This document shows, piece by piece, positions 7,910 to 17,856 of a stretch of 64,000 bases of DNA. A program made the translations under genes and the position numbers. Position 1 is the first letter of the stretch. Every line of letters begins with the position of its first letter. The notes below the pieces were generated by a model that made no database searches, was not told where the DNA came from, and saw nothing but the letters and a program-made list of their open reading frames with translations. The stretch lies in contig NZ_JACVEL010000003.1 of the NCBI RefSeq assembly GCF_014518315.1, positions 328,660 through 392,659 on the forward strand, read 5' to 3'. Source of the DNA: Taishania pollutisoli. Lineage in GTDB: Bacteria > Bacteroidota > Bacteroidia > Flavobacteriales_D > Crocinitomicaceae.

Positions 7910-9970
7910 ATGCAAAAGAATAAATACACAGTAACAGCAGCGCTTCCGTATGCCAACGGACCCATTCACTTAGGACATGTCGCGGGAGTTTATCTTCCGG
8001 CCGATATTTTTGTGCGTTTCCTGCGAATGAACGGGCACGATGTGGCATTTATCTGTGGAAGTGATGAAAATGGTGCTGCCATTACGTTGCGTGCAAAAAA
8101 AGAAGGAATTACACCCCAGGAAATTGTAGATAAATACAATCAAATCATTGGTGATTCATTCAAAGATTTTGGGATTTCATTTGATATCTTTCACCGCACT
8201 TCCTCGAAACTACACCACGAAACAGCGCAAGACTTTTTCAAAGTATTGGAAGAAAAAGGGAAGTTTACACAGGAAACAAGCGAACAATATTACGACGAAG
8301 AATTTAATCAATTTCTGGCAGATCGTTACATTACCGGAGAATGCCCGAAATGTCATTCACCAAATGCTTACGGGGATCAATGTGAAAAATGTGGTTCTTC
8401 ACTGAATCCGTTGGAATTGATCAACCCGGTTTCTACACTGAGTGGAAAAACACCGGTATTAAAACAGACTTCTCATTGGTACCTGCCGATGGAACGGCAT
8501 GAAGAATGGTTGAAAGAATGGATCAGGCAAGGAACACTGGATGGTGTGCAGCAACACGATCCGAAGAAGTGGAAAAACCAGGTAGTTGGGCAATGCATGT
8601 CGTGGATCGATGGTGGTCTGCGTCCGCGTGCCATGACCAGAGACCTTGATTGGGGGGTGAAAGTACCGCTTCCAAATAGCGAAGGGAAAGTATTGTACGT
8701 GTGGCTGGATGCCCCGATCGGGTACATTTCGGCAACGAAGCAATGGGCACTTGACAACAATAAAAACTGGGAAGATTACTGGACAGGTGATCGAAAACTG
8801 GTGCATTTCATTGGAAAAGACAACATCGTATTCCATACCATCATTTTCCCGATCCTGTTGAAAGATCATGGAGGTTTGATCCTGCCGGACAACGTTCCTG
8901 CGTATGAATTCCTGAACCTGGAAGGAGAAAAGTTCTCTACCTCACGCAATTGGGCGGTGTGGTTGCACGAATACATCGCTGCATACCCGGATAAGCTGGA
9001 TGAGTTGAAGTATGTGTTGACCTCCATTGCTCCGGAAAACAAAGACAGCGAATTTACCTGGAAAGAATACCAGGCACGTATCAATAACGAATTGGCGGAT
9101 ATTCTTGGAAACTTTGTCAACAGAGCGTTGGTTCTGACACAAAAGTATTACGAAGGAAAAGTTCCTGCATTGGGACAGCTCACGGCTGAAGATCAGGCGG
9201 TATTGGATGAAATGAAAGCCATTCCTGAACGCATCAGTCAATTGGTATATGATTACAAATTGCGGGAAGCACAGGCAGAAGCAATGAACCTGGCACGTTT
9301 GGGGAATAAATACCTGGCGGATACGGAGCCGTGGAAACTGGTAAAAGAAAATCCGGGACGTGTAGAAACAATCATGAACATTGCGCTGCAGATTACAGCT
9401 AATCTCAGCATTGTACTCCAACCGTTCTTGCCAAAAACAGCAGAAAAACTGGGGCAATTCCTGCATTTTGACACCAACACATGGGATTTAGCAGGAAAAT
9501 CAGACATTTTGCCGGCAGGACATTTAACGGAAAAACCGGAAATTTTGTACACAAAAATTGAAGATACATTGGTAGAACAGGAAGTTGAAAAATTGAAACA
9601 ATCGAATCAAGTATCTTCGACTGTTGATTTCCCTGCACAGAAAGAAGCTGCTTCTTTTGATGATTTTACGAAGATGGACATTCGTTTGGGAACCATCCTG
9701 GAAGCAGAAAAAGTGGAAAAAGCAGACAAGTTACTGAAATTGCTGATCGATACGGGGATTGACAAGCGTACAATTGTGTCGGGAATAGCGGCGCATTACA
9801 AACCAGAGGATGTGGTTGGTAAGACGGTTGCTGTGCTCATCAACCTGGAACCGAGAAAAATCCGCGGGGTAGAATCACAGGGAATGATCCTGATGGCTGA
9901 AAATGCTGAAGGTGAACTGAGTTTTATGGTCCCTGAAAAAGGATTCGGAGCAGGATTCGAAATACGGTAA
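7910..9970 (+). CDS. metG: Methionyl-tRNA synthetase
   Basis: 686 residues. It charges tRNA-Met with methionine. The class I signature HLGH is at residues 20-23 and the KMSKS equivalent is KFSTS at about residue 343. A zinc knuckle with two Cys pairs (CPKCHSPN ... CEKCG, about residues 144-162) marks the MetG1 type. The C-terminal ~110 residues (from FDDFTKMDIRLGTILEAEKV) are a fused OB-fold tRNA-binding domain of the Trbp111/EMAPII type that makes the enzyme dimeric. The start is set at the ATG following the -7 box; the frame extends 45 codons further upstream, but that stretch has no family match. Confidence 0.97.
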   Translation: MQKNKYTVTAALPYANGPIHLGHVAGVYLPADIFVRFLRMNGHDVAFICGSDENGAAITLRAKKEGITPQEIVDKYNQIIGDSFKDFGISFDIFHRTSSKLHHETAQDFFKVLEEKGKFTQETSEQYYDEEFNQFLADRYITGECPKCHSPNAYGDQCEKCGSSLNPLELINPVSTLSGKTPVLKQTSHWYLPMERHEEWLKEWIRQGTLDGVQQHDPKKWKNQVVGQCMSWIDGGLRPRAMTRDLDWGVKVPLPNSEGKVLYVWLDAPIGYISATKQWALDNNKNWEDYWTGDRKLVHFIGKDNIVFHTIIFPILLKDHGGLILPDNVPAYEFLNLEGEKFSTSRNWAVWLHEYIAAYPDKLDELKYVLTSIAPENKDSEFTWKEYQARINNELADILGNFVNRALVLTQKYYEGKVPALGQLTAEDQAVLDEMKAIPERISQLVYDYKLREAQAEAMNLARLGNKYLADTEPWKLVKENPGRVETIMNIALQITANLSIVLQPFLPKTAEKLGQFLHFDTNTWDLAGKSDILPAGHLTEKPEILYTKIEDTLVEQEVEKLKQSNQVSSTVDFPAQKEAASFDDFTKMDIRLGTILEAEKVEKADKLLKLLIDTGIDKRTIVSGIAAHYKPEDVVGKTVAVLINLEPRKIRGVESQGMILMAENAEGELSFMVPEKGFGAGFEIR

Positions 9971-10050
9971 TGTCTCGTGTACGTGTCAATGAATTTACTT
10001 CTTCTCAATAATTTATCGGGATCTGTGCGGCTTCTGCAGCAAAAACTCCA

Positions 10051-10058
10051 TACCTTTG
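10051..10058 (+). promoter_or_regulatory. -7 promoter box, predicts leaderless YgiQ mRNA
   Basis: TACCTTTG followed by CACA and the ATG at 10063, i.e. four bases between box and start codon. Confidence 0.65.
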
Positions 10059-10062
10059 CACA

Positions 10063-11964
10063 ATGAATGAACAGCGGCCGATAACGGATTGGCTTCCACT
10101 AACCATGAAAGAAGTGGAAAAAAGGGGATGGGACGAAATAGACGTTGTCCTGATCTCAGGAGATGCCTATGTGGATCATCCGGCTTTCGGTACTGCTGTA
10201 GTAGGCCGTGTAATCGAAGATGAAGGTTTTCGTATTGCCATTGTTGCACAGCCCAACTGGAAGGACGACCTGCGCGATTTTAAAAAATTCGGGAAACCCA
10301 AGTATTTCTTTGGTGTAACAGCCGGTTGTATGGATTCGATGGTGAATCATTACACGGCAAATAAACGCTTGCGGTCTACTGATGCCTACACTCCCGGAGG
10401 ACAGGCGGGTTTTCGTCCCGATTATGCAACAATTGTTTATTCTAAAATCCTCAAAGAATTGTATCCGGATGTTCCGGTACTGATCGGAGGAATTGAAGCG
10501 TCCTTGCGACGTGTTACCCACTACGATTACTGGTCAGATCAGTTGAAACCAAGTATTTTGGTTGATTCTGGCGCTGATTTGCTGGTTTATGGAATGGGTG
10601 ATCAACCCTTGCGTGAATTATTGCGACTACTCAAAAAGGGGGTTCCGTTCTCCAACCTGAAGACAATTAAACAGGTTGCTTTTTTGCAGGACGCTGCGGA
10701 CGAACTTCCGAAGAACAAATCGTGGGAAACAGTCGAATTGTCCAGCCATGAAGCATGTCTGGAGGATAAGATCAAATATGCGGCGAACTTCAAGATCGTT
10801 GAAGTGGAATCCAATAAATGGCAAGCAAACCGTATCATCCAATATGCCGGAGACAAACGATTGGTGATCAATCCACCGTACAAAACAATGACGGAAACAG
10901 AGATTGATCAGAGTTTTGACTTGCCGTATACCCGGGAACCACACCCGAAATACAAGAAACGGGGAGCAATTCCTGCGTTTGACATGATCAAGTTTTCGAT
11001 CAATATGCACCGCGGATGCTTCGGAGGATGCAGTTTCTGTACAATTTCCGCTCACCAGGGGAAATTCATAGCATCCCGTAGTGAAAAATCGATTTTGAAT
11101 GAATTGGAACAAGTGGTTGCCGATCCGGAGTTCAAAGGATATATTTCCGATCTCGGAGGGCCATCTGCGAATATGTATCGGATGCAGGGGAAGGACGAGG
11201 CGATCTGTGCACGTTGTTCTTCGCCGAGTTGTATTCACCCGGTAATCTGCAATAACCTCGATACGAATCACAAGCACATGACGGAATTGTACCGCAAGGT
11301 GGACCAGCATCCGAAAGTGAAGAAAGCATTCATCGGTTCCGGGATCCGGTACGATTTATTGGTCGATGATTTCAATAAAAATAACAACGACGGGAACCAC
11401 GACGAATACATTGAACAATTGATTACGCGCCACGTCAGCGGGCGACTGAAAGTAGCCCCGGAGCATACCTCCGACGCAACGTTGCGCATTATGCGTAAAC
11501 CATCGTTCAAGTACTTCCATAAATTCAAGGAAAAATACGATCGTATTTCAGAGAAAAACAACCTGAAACAACAATTGATTCCGTACTTCATTTCTTCGCA
11601 CCCGGGATGTGAGGAGGTGGATATGGCAAATCTTGCTGCAGAAACCAAAGATATGGGATTTCAATTGGAGCAGGTACAGGATTTTACTCCAACACCAATG
11701 ACGGTCGCTACGGTGATTTACTACAGCGGTGTACATCCATATACCCTCAAACCTGTAAAAACGGTAAAAACACGGGAAGAAAAGCAAAATCAGAATAAAT
11801 TTTTCTTCTGGTACAAAAAAGAAAACCGTGACTGGATCCGCAGACGTTTGCAACAGGCCAACCGCCCGGATTTGATTGAAAAACTATTGGAAGAACCCAC
11901 ATCTGAATCGCAGCAAAAGAAACCCATGCCGAAATGGTTGGAAGATCGACGAAAGAAGAAGTAG
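10063..11964 (+). CDS. YgiQ family radical SAM protein
   Basis: 633 residues. The radical SAM [4Fe-4S] cysteines are Cys319, Cys323 and Cys326 in RGCFGGCSFC, followed by TISAHQGK. The N-terminal ~250 residues form the family's B12-binding-like domain (VLISGDAYVDHPAFG, VGRVIEDEGFR, LLIGGIEASLRR). A second cysteine group, CARCSSPSCIHPVIC (about 384-398), is also typical. The reaction of YgiQ is unknown. The C-terminal tail is basic and lysine-rich, probably flexible. It is a single-gene unit with its own leaderless-type promoter. Confidence 0.93.
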   Translation: MNEQRPITDWLPLTMKEVEKRGWDEIDVVLISGDAYVDHPAFGTAVVGRVIEDEGFRIAIVAQPNWKDDLRDFKKFGKPKYFFGVTAGCMDSMVNHYTANKRLRSTDAYTPGGQAGFRPDYATIVYSKILKELYPDVPVLIGGIEASLRRVTHYDYWSDQLKPSILVDSGADLLVYGMGDQPLRELLRLLKKGVPFSNLKTIKQVAFLQDAADELPKNKSWETVELSSHEACLEDKIKYAANFKIVEVESNKWQANRIIQYAGDKRLVINPPYKTMTETEIDQSFDLPYTREPHPKYKKRGAIPAFDMIKFSINMHRGCFGGCSFCTISAHQGKFIASRSEKSILNELEQVVADPEFKGYISDLGGPSANMYRMQGKDEAICARCSSPSCIHPVICNNLDTNHKHMTELYRKVDQHPKVKKAFIGSGIRYDLLVDDFNKNNNDGNHDEYIEQLITRHVSGRLKVAPEHTSDATLRIMRKPSFKYFHKFKEKYDRISEKNNLKQQLIPYFISSHPGCEEVDMANLAAETKDMGFQLEQVQDFTPTPMTVATVIYYSGVHPYTLKPVKTVKTREEKQNQNKFFFWYKKENRDWIRRRLQQANRPDLIEKLLEEPTSESQQKKPMPKWLEDRRKKK

Positions 11965-12181
11965 ATGTTCTCTTTCTTCGTAATTTCGAAATGATGAGTT
12001 GTTGAAAAAGATAACCTGTTGCTCCATTTATCACTTTTCTTTCTACATTCAGTTGCGAAGCTCAACAGAGGAAAATACTATCCATTTCAATCCATTATCA
12101 TCTGGACAACAACGGCGATTCGCCATCAGAAATAGGATTCATTGTAACATGTGAAATAATGGAAATGTATAGGATACAAAA

Positions 12182-12210
12182 AATGCCGATTACTTTTCAT
12201 AACCGGCATT
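12182..12210 (-). terminator. Terminator of nrdBA
   Basis: AATGCCG and CGGCATT pair around a 15-base loop, with three further matched bases inside. On the minus strand the stem is followed by TTTTTTG, as in an intrinsic terminator, about 45 bases after the nrdA stop. Confidence 0.7.
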
Positions 12211-12252
12211 TGTATTTTTAGTGTGTTGTTGTTTTAATGTATCTTGTTGATA

Positions 12253-14613
12253 TCACCCTGAACACATTTCACATGCGTCCGGATTGTCCAGTGAACATGC
12301 GATTGCGGCCTGCTGCTCTTCAACCGTTTGAGTTTTCACTTCTTCTACAACGTTTTTATCAATTGTAAACTTGATTGCATCCGTCGCTGCTTTTGTACGC
12401 AGGTAATACATTCCCGTTTTCAATCCTTTTTCCCATCCGTAGAAATGCATGGAAGTCAATTTTCCAAAGTTTGCATTTTCCATGAAAATATTCAACGATT
12501 GAGACTGACAAATGTATGCTCCGCGATCTGCCGCCTGATCAATGATTGCCTTTTGAGAAATTTCCCACGCTGTTTTGTAGAGGTCTTTCAATCGTTGCGG
12601 AATTTCATTGATGTTTTGGATAGAACCGTTGGATGCCATGATTTTCTGACGCATTTCTTTGCTCCACAATCCTTCTTTTACCAAATCCTTCAGCAAGTGT
12701 TTGTTCACAATAATAAACTCACCTGACAGTACGCGACGTGTATAAATGTTAGAAGTGTATGGCTCAAAACATTCGTTGTTACCCAAAATCTGGGCAGTTG
12801 AAGCCGTTGGCATCGGTGCCAATAACAGTGAGTTGCGGATTCCGTGTTTTTTCACTTCTTCTTTCAATACATCCCACTCCCAACGGCTGGTTGGAGTCAC
12901 ATTCCACATGTCGAACTGGAAGATTCCTTTAGAAGCCGGAGAACCTGCAAATGTCTGGTAAGGACCATCCACTTTTGCCAAATCTTTAGAAGCAGTCATT
13001 GCTGCGTAATAAATCGTTTCGAAAACCTCACGGTTCAATGCACGTGCTTCTTCCGATTCAAACGGATATCCCAACAAGATGAACGCATCAGCCAATCCCT
13101 GTACTCCCAATCCGATCGGACGGTGGCGGAAATTGGAGTTTTTCGCTTCTTCTACCGGATAGTAGTTCTCATCAATGATCTTATTCAGGTTCAAAGTCGC
13201 CTGATATGTTACTTCAAACAATTTATCGTGATCAAACGTTCCTTCTTCCGTCACAAATTTCGGCAATGCCAGTGACGCCAGGTTACAAACGGCAATCTCA
13301 TCCGGAGCAGTGTACTCGATAATTTCCGTACACAGGTTGGAAGACTTGATTACTCCCAGGTTTTGCTGGTTGGATTTCGCATTTGCTGCATCTTTGTACA
13401 ACATGTATGGTGTTCCTGTCTCAATTTGAGATTCCAGAATTTTGAACCACAAGTCTTGTGCTTTGATTGTTTTTCTTCCTTTTCCTTCTGCTTCGTATCG
13501 TGTGTACAACGCCTCAAATTCTGCACTGTGTGTTTCAGAAAGCCCCGGGCACTCGTGCGGACACATCAAGGTCCAGTCTCCGTTGTCTTTCACACGCTGC
13601 ATGAACAAGTCCGGAATCCACAATGCGTAGAATAAATCGCGTGCACGCTGTTCTTCTTTCCCGTGATTCTTTTTCAGATCAAGGAAATCGAATACATCCG
13701 CATGCCATGGTTCCAGGTACATCGCGAAAGAACCTTTTCTCTTTCCTCCTCCCTGGTCAACGTAACGTGCTGTATCGTTGAATACACGCAACATCGGAAC
13801 AATTCCGTTGGACGTTCCGTTTGTCCCTTTGATGTAAGAACCTGTTGCACGGATGTCGTGAATTGCCAAACCAATTCCTCCTGCGGATTGAGAGATTTGG
13901 GCACACGACCTCAACGTCTCATAAATTCCTGAAATGCTGTCCTCTTTCATTGTCAGCAAGAAACAAGAAGACATTTGCGGCTTCGGTGTTCCTGAGTTGA
14001 ACAATGTTGGTGTAGCATGTGTAAACCATCCTTCTGACATCAGGTTGTAGGTCTTCAACGCTGCCTGAATATCTGTTTTGTGGATTCCTACGGCAACACG
14101 CATCAGCATCTGCTGCGGACGTTCAACAATCTGTCCGTCCAACTTCAATAAGTAAGAACGCGTCAATGTTTTGAATCCGAAGTAATCGTAACGGAAATCA
14201 CGGTCATAAATAATGCTTGAATCCAGCACTTCACGGTTTTCCATGATGATCGTGTATACATCATCAGCGATCAACGATGCATTCTGTCCCGTTTTCGGAT
14301 CGATGTACTTGTACAGATCTTCAACAACTTCGGAAAATGACTTTTTCGTCTCCTTGTGCAGGTTGGAAACGGCAATTCTCGATGCCAGTAACGCATAATC
14401 CGGGTGGTCGATTGTTCTGGCAGCAGCTACTTCAGCCGCCAGATTGTCCAGGTCTGTTGTCAATACACCATCGTAGATTCCTTCAATTACTTTCATGGCA
14501 ACAGCTTCCGGAGAAACCAACGGATCAAGACCGTAGCACATTTTCATAATTCTGGCTGTAATTTTGTCAAATTTTACAGCTTCTTTTCTTCCATCTCTTT
14601 TAATTACATACAT
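12253..14613 (-). CDS. nrdA: Ribonucleoside-diphosphate reductase, alpha (large) subunit
   Basis: 786 residues, class I. It reduces ribonucleotides to deoxyribonucleotides with a radical passed from NrdB. The N-terminal ~90 residues are an ATP-cone ([17 protein letters not shown]), so activity is likely switched by ATP/dATP. Active-site features: PQMSSCFLL (first redox Cys), [11 protein letters not shown] (N-x-C-x-E, thiyl radical Cys and Glu), [12 protein letters not shown], and a C-terminal CEMCSG pair that re-reduces the active site. It lies 33 bases after nrdB on the same strand and is followed by a hairpin terminator. The B-then-A gene order is reversed from E. coli. Confidence 0.97.
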   Translation of the reverse strand: MYVIKRDGRKEAVKFDKITARIMKMCYGLDPLVSPEAVAMKVIEGIYDGVLTTDLDNLAAEVAAARTIDHPDYALLASRIAVSNLHKETKKSFSEVVEDLYKYIDPKTGQNASLIADDVYTIIMENREVLDSSIIYDRDFRYDYFGFKTLTRSYLLKLDGQIVERPQQMLMRVAVGIHKTDIQAALKTYNLMSEGWFTHATPTLFNSGTPKPQMSSCFLLTMKEDSISGIYETLRSCAQISQSAGGIGLAIHDIRATGSYIKGTNGTSNGIVPMLRVFNDTARYVDQGGGKRKGSFAMYLEPWHADVFDFLDLKKNHGKEEQRARDLFYALWIPDLFMQRVKDNGDWTLMCPHECPGLSETHSAEFEALYTRYEAEGKGRKTIKAQDLWFKILESQIETGTPYMLYKDAANAKSNQQNLGVIKSSNLCTEIIEYTAPDEIAVCNLASLALPKFVTEEGTFDHDKLFEVTYQATLNLNKIIDENYYPVEEAKNSNFRHRPIGLGVQGLADAFILLGYPFESEEARALNREVFETIYYAAMTASKDLAKVDGPYQTFAGSPASKGIFQFDMWNVTPTSRWEWDVLKEEVKKHGIRNSLLLAPMPTASTAQILGNNECFEPYTSNIYTRRVLSGEFIIVNKHLLKDLVKEGLWSKEMRQKIMASNGSIQNINEIPQRLKDLYKTAWEISQKAIIDQAADRGAYICQSQSLNIFMENANFGKLTSMHFYGWEKGLKTGMYYLRTKAATDAIKFTIDKNVVEEVKTQTVEEQQAAIACSLDNPDACEMCSG

Positions 14614-14646
14614 AGCAACCTAGTGTTTAATAGCTTTTAGTGGTTT

Positions 14647-15621
14647 TTAAAAATCTTCATCTAATGAGAACGTTTGGTTCTCTTTTCCTGCAAGGACACC
14701 TGCTTTTTGGTATTCTCCGACACGTTTTTCGAAGAAATTGGTTTTCCCCTGAATGGAGATCATTTCCATGAAATCGAACGGATTAGTTGCGTTAAATACC
14801 TTTTCATTCCCCAACTCAACCAACAGACGATCCGCTACAAACTCAATGTATTGTTGCATCAGGTCACTGTTCATTCCGATCAGTTTTACCGGTAATGCAT
14901 CTGTCACGAATTCTTTTTCAATCGCAACGGCATCTACAATGATTTCCTTGATACGTTCTTTCGGTAATTTGTTGATCAGGTGATTGTTGTACAGCAAACA
15001 TGCAAAGTCGCAGTGTAACCCTTCATCCCGTGAAATCAACTCGTTTGAGAACGTTAATCCGGGCATTAACCCGCGTTTCTTCAACCAGAAAATGGAGCAG
15101 AAAGATCCGGAGAAGAAGATTCCTTCTACCGCTGCAAAGGCAACGAGACGTTCCGCAAAAGATCCTTTATCGATCCAGCGCAGCGCCCAATCAGCTTTTT
15201 TCTTTACACAATCCAGTGTATCAATCGCGTTGAACAGGTAATTTTTTTCATTGGTATCCTTGATGTACGTGTCAATCAGTAACGAATACGTCTCGGAGTG
15301 AATGTTTTCGATGGTCACCTGGAATCCGTAGAAAAACTTCGCTTCGGTATATTGAACTTCAGATAAGAAATTTTCTGCCAGATTCTCATTCACAATACCA
15401 TCCGATGCTGCAAAAAATGCAAGAACGTGTTTGATAAAGTGACGCTCATCGTCATTTAATTTGTTTTCCCAATCAATCAAGTCAGGAGCTAAATCAATTT
15501 CTTCTGCCGTCCAAAAACTAGCTTCAGCTTTTTTGTAGAAAGACCAAATGTCATCGTGTTGTATCGGGAACAATACGAAGCGACCTTTGTTCTCTTCCAA
15601 AATTGGTTCTAACTGTGCCAT
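14647..15621 (-). CDS. nrdB: Ribonucleoside-diphosphate reductase, beta (small) subunit
   Basis: 324 residues; ferritin-like R2 protein that makes and stores the radical. Diiron ligands are visible: FAASDGIV (Asp), IENIHSE (Glu and His), FAAVEGIFF (Glu) and [10 protein letters not shown] (Glu and His). The tyrosine four residues after the ligand His (IHSETYS) matches the radical Tyr of class Ia R2, so this is a tyrosyl-radical enzyme and not a tyrosine-less Mn/Fe or Ic type. It is the first gene of the nrdBA operon; 450 bases of non-coding DNA lie upstream. Confidence 0.96.
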   Translation of the reverse strand: MAQLEPILEENKGRFVLFPIQHDDIWSFYKKAEASFWTAEEIDLAPDLIDWENKLNDDERHFIKHVLAFFAASDGIVNENLAENFLSEVQYTEAKFFYGFQVTIENIHSETYSLLIDTYIKDTNEKNYLFNAIDTLDCVKKKADWALRWIDKGSFAERLVAFAAVEGIFFSGSFCSIFWLKKRGLMPGLTFSNELISRDEGLHCDFACLLYNNHLINKLPKERIKEIIVDAVAIEKEFVTDALPVKLIGMNSDLMQQYIEFVADRLLVELGNEKVFNATNPFDFMEMISIQGKTNFFEKRVGEYQKAGVLAGKENQTFSLDEDF

Positions 15622-16070
15622 CTTTATTTATTTAAAATCAATACTAAATCCAGTCACTGCAGATTTGCATCCGCATGTGTAGTTGTTTATTAATCAAAAC
15701 TTTTGTTTCCCTTTACAGACTCAGTTCAGTTCCTATTTCAACCGGAGTCGGTTTCATCTGCAGGGGCATACAAAAGTTGTCAAAATTCTTTCTATTCGCA
15801 ATTAAAGAAATTCACATTTTTGGGAGGTTATCAACATCTCACCACCGAATCCCTTTGTTGACAATACTTAAAGAGGTTGTTAACACATCTTTAAAGATAT
15901 TCACAGTTCAAATGACCCGTTTTGTCGATAAATTTTTTCAATTCATCCGAACAGCCGTCAGATTAAGGTACTACATCCTACGGGATCATTTAACTATAAA
16001 ATTAGGACACTTATTTTTTGTTGTCAATCGAAAAAAAATGTTATTTTAAACAATCAATTGTTGGTAGGTG
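15622..16070. promoter_or_regulatory. Long intergenic region between nrdB and comF-like gene
   Basis: About 450 bases with no believable gene; the plus-strand frame at 15675-16049 has no family features or start signal. The middle part (15826-15905) holds TTATCAACA (15828-15836, one change from the E. coli DnaA box), TTGTTGACAA, TTGTTAACACA, a perfect ATCTTTAAAGAT palindrome (15888-15899) and ATATTCACA (15897-15905). This may be a control region for nrdBA, which is DnaA- or NrdR-regulated in other bacteria; no NrdR box was seen. No exact TAnnTTTG box was found for either flanking gene. Confidence 0.4.
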
Positions 16071-16820
16071 ATGAATGTTCAGCGATTTCAGGGGAAAGAG
16101 ATAGAATCGGGATTTAAACGGTCGGTTGTATTCTCTTTTTGGGATGGTTTTGTACATTTACTCTTTCCGTCTTCCTGTATTGTATGCCAGGGGGAGTTGC
16201 TGAGAACGGAGCAAATATGCTGTTCTGTTTGCTTTTCCGAACTGATGTTTACGCAATTCGAGAAAGCACGGGAACCGACCCCGCTCGATCAGCTGTTCTG
16301 GGGAAGAGTAGATGTTTCGGCAGCATACGCATTGTTGTATTACGAAAAAACAAATACCGTAAAGCCGTTGCTCCGGGCGCTGAAATACGAAAACAGGTCG
16401 GATGTAGGTGTGTTCTTCGGTAAATTAATCGGAAATAAGCTGATAGAACTGAAGAGTTTTTCATCGGTTGAAGTCTTCATACCGGTCCCGATTCATCAAA
16501 AAAAGCGGTATGATCGCGGGTACAACCAAAGTGAGCAGTTGGTCAAAGGAATTTCTACCGTTTGGCGGCTTCCGGTGGATAAGAAAGTTGTGTCGAAACG
16601 CATGCACACGCAAAGTCAAACAAAATTAGGAAGGTTTAAGCGGTGGGATAATGTAGAGGATCAGTTCTATGTCAATACAGCAATTCGGCAATACAAACAC
16701 ATTGCATTGGTGGATGATGTGATTACAACAGGAGCCACATTGGAGGCAATCATACAACAGATTCGACTCATTTCTCCCGAAATTCAAATAAGTGTTATTA
16801 GCTTAGCACTCGCAAAATAG
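16071..16820 (+). CDS. ComF family phosphoribosyltransferase-like protein
   Basis: 249 residues. The N-terminal part has a four-cysteine zinc-ribbon (CIVC ... CCSVC) typical of ComF proteins, and the C-terminal half ends in a PRPP-binding loop VDDVITTGATLEA. The middle LLRALKYENRSDVG and VPIHQKKRYDRGYNQSE blocks are also family marks. ComF is needed for DNA uptake in some bacteria, but its reaction is unclear. ATG at 16071 is taken; a GTG one codon upstream (16068) is possible. It is co-directional with, and 3 bases from, an FAD oxidoreductase. Confidence 0.92.
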   Translation: MNVQRFQGKEIESGFKRSVVFSFWDGFVHLLFPSSCIVCQGELLRTEQICCSVCFSELMFTQFEKAREPTPLDQLFWGRVDVSAAYALLYYEKTNTVKPLLRALKYENRSDVGVFFGKLIGNKLIELKSFSSVEVFIPVPIHQKKRYDRGYNQSEQLVKGISTVWRLPVDKKVVSKRMHTQSQTKLGRFKRWDNVEDQFYVNTAIRQYKHIALVDDVITTGATLEAIIQQIRLISPEIQISVISLALAK

Positions 16821-16823
16821 TAT

Positions 16824-17855
16824 ATGCAGAAAATAGTAATTGTTGGTGGTGGTTTGGCAGGAAGTTGCCTTGGAGTTCAATTGGTCGCGTCCGGGTGTGA
16901 TGTAACATTAATTGATAGTGGTATCAACCGTAGTTCGCGGGTAGCCGCAGGGATGATCAATCCGTTGGTTTTTAGGAGAATGACCAAAAGTTGGAGGGTC
17001 GATGAATTTATTCCTTATGCAGAGGCGTTTTACCGGTTGATTGAGCAAACATCAGGGATCACTTTCTTCCATGAAACAACCATCCGGCGCTTTTTTTCAT
17101 CGGAACAGGAACGGAATTTCTGGATTGAACGTCAACAAACAGATGCTTTTTCCTCTTATATGCATGTGATGAACGAGGAAGATGAGACACTTTTCCCCTA
17201 TGCCAATCAGTTTGGTTCCGGGCGGGTGAAAAACAGCTTTTATCTCGATACTGCTGTGTTGCTGGATGTACTCCACTCACTCCCGGATATTGATGTGCGC
17301 CGGGAATCTTTTGACCATTCTGAATTGAATCCTGCAGCAGGGGAGTACCGGGGTGAACAATTTGACGGTATCATTTTTTGTGAGGGCTACCAATCAAAAG
17401 AAAACCCATGGTTCGGATCACTTCCTGTTCAGTCAACAAAAGGAGAAATTCTTACGGTGGAAACAGAAGGATTGTCCCGTGAAGAATCACTCAATCGTAA
17501 ATGTTTTACCCTGCATACTGGTAACGGACAATTTAAAGTGGGAGCCACGTACGTCTGGCATACGGACGATACAACACTCACTGAAGAAGGAAAAAATTTA
17601 TTATTGGATAACCTGCGTTACCTGACGGATCTTCCTGTGACAGTTGTGGCACAGCACGCAGGCGTACGCCCGACAACTCCGGACAGACGGCCGTTGATGG
17701 GAAAACATGCGATTTATAACAAGTTGTTCTTTTTTAACGGATTGGGGACAAAAGGATACATGATGGCACCACTGTTGTCAAAAGAAATGGCAGATTTTGT
17801 AACCAAAGGAGCAGTGCTGCATCCGGAGTGTGATCTGAATCGGCTTCGCAGCTGA
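16824..17855 (+). CDS. FAD-dependent oxidoreductase (D-amino-acid oxidase-like)
   Basis: 343 residues. The N-terminal dinucleotide-binding fold is KIVIVGGGLAGSCLGVQL (GxGxxG at residues 8-13), followed by an acidic strand end (VTLID). The C-terminal HAGVRPTTPDRRPLMG block and FFNGLGTKGYMMAP are the DAO-family FAD-contacting signature. It resembles the oxidase half of MnmC and other DadA-type enzymes, but no methyltransferase domain or substrate can be read. It starts 3 bases after the comF-like gene and so is probably in the same operon. Its 3' end is one base from the convergent T9SS cargo gene. Confidence 0.88.
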   Translation: MQKIVIVGGGLAGSCLGVQLVASGCDVTLIDSGINRSSRVAAGMINPLVFRRMTKSWRVDEFIPYAEAFYRLIEQTSGITFFHETTIRRFFSSEQERNFWIERQQTDAFSSYMHVMNEEDETLFPYANQFGSGRVKNSFYLDTAVLLDVLHSLPDIDVRRESFDHSELNPAAGEYRGEQFDGIIFCEGYQSKENPWFGSLPVQSTKGEILTVETEGLSREESLNRKCFTLHTGNGQFKVGATYVWHTDDTTLTEEGKNLLLDNLRYLTDLPVTVVAQHAGVRPTTPDRRPLMGKHAIYNKLFFFNGLGTKGYMMAPLLSKEMADFVTKGAVLHPECDLNRLRS

Positions 17856-17856
17856 T

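Noticed and set aside
10627..11310. 227-codon antisense frame within the YgiQ gene
   Set aside because: Overlaps the radical SAM motif region of a clear gene; low-complexity, no motif.
12111..12132. GGCGATTCGCC palindrome between YgiQ and nrdA
   Set aside because: Short palindrome with no T tract and no context; likely chance.
15822..15910. Replication origin between nrdB and comF
   Set aside because: Only one near-match to a DnaA box and no dnaA, dnaN or gidA gene; kept as a low-confidence regulatory region instead.
15675..16049. 124-codon plus-strand frame upstream of comF
   Set aside because: No family features, poor start, and phenylalanine/serine-rich composition typical of AT-rich non-coding DNA.
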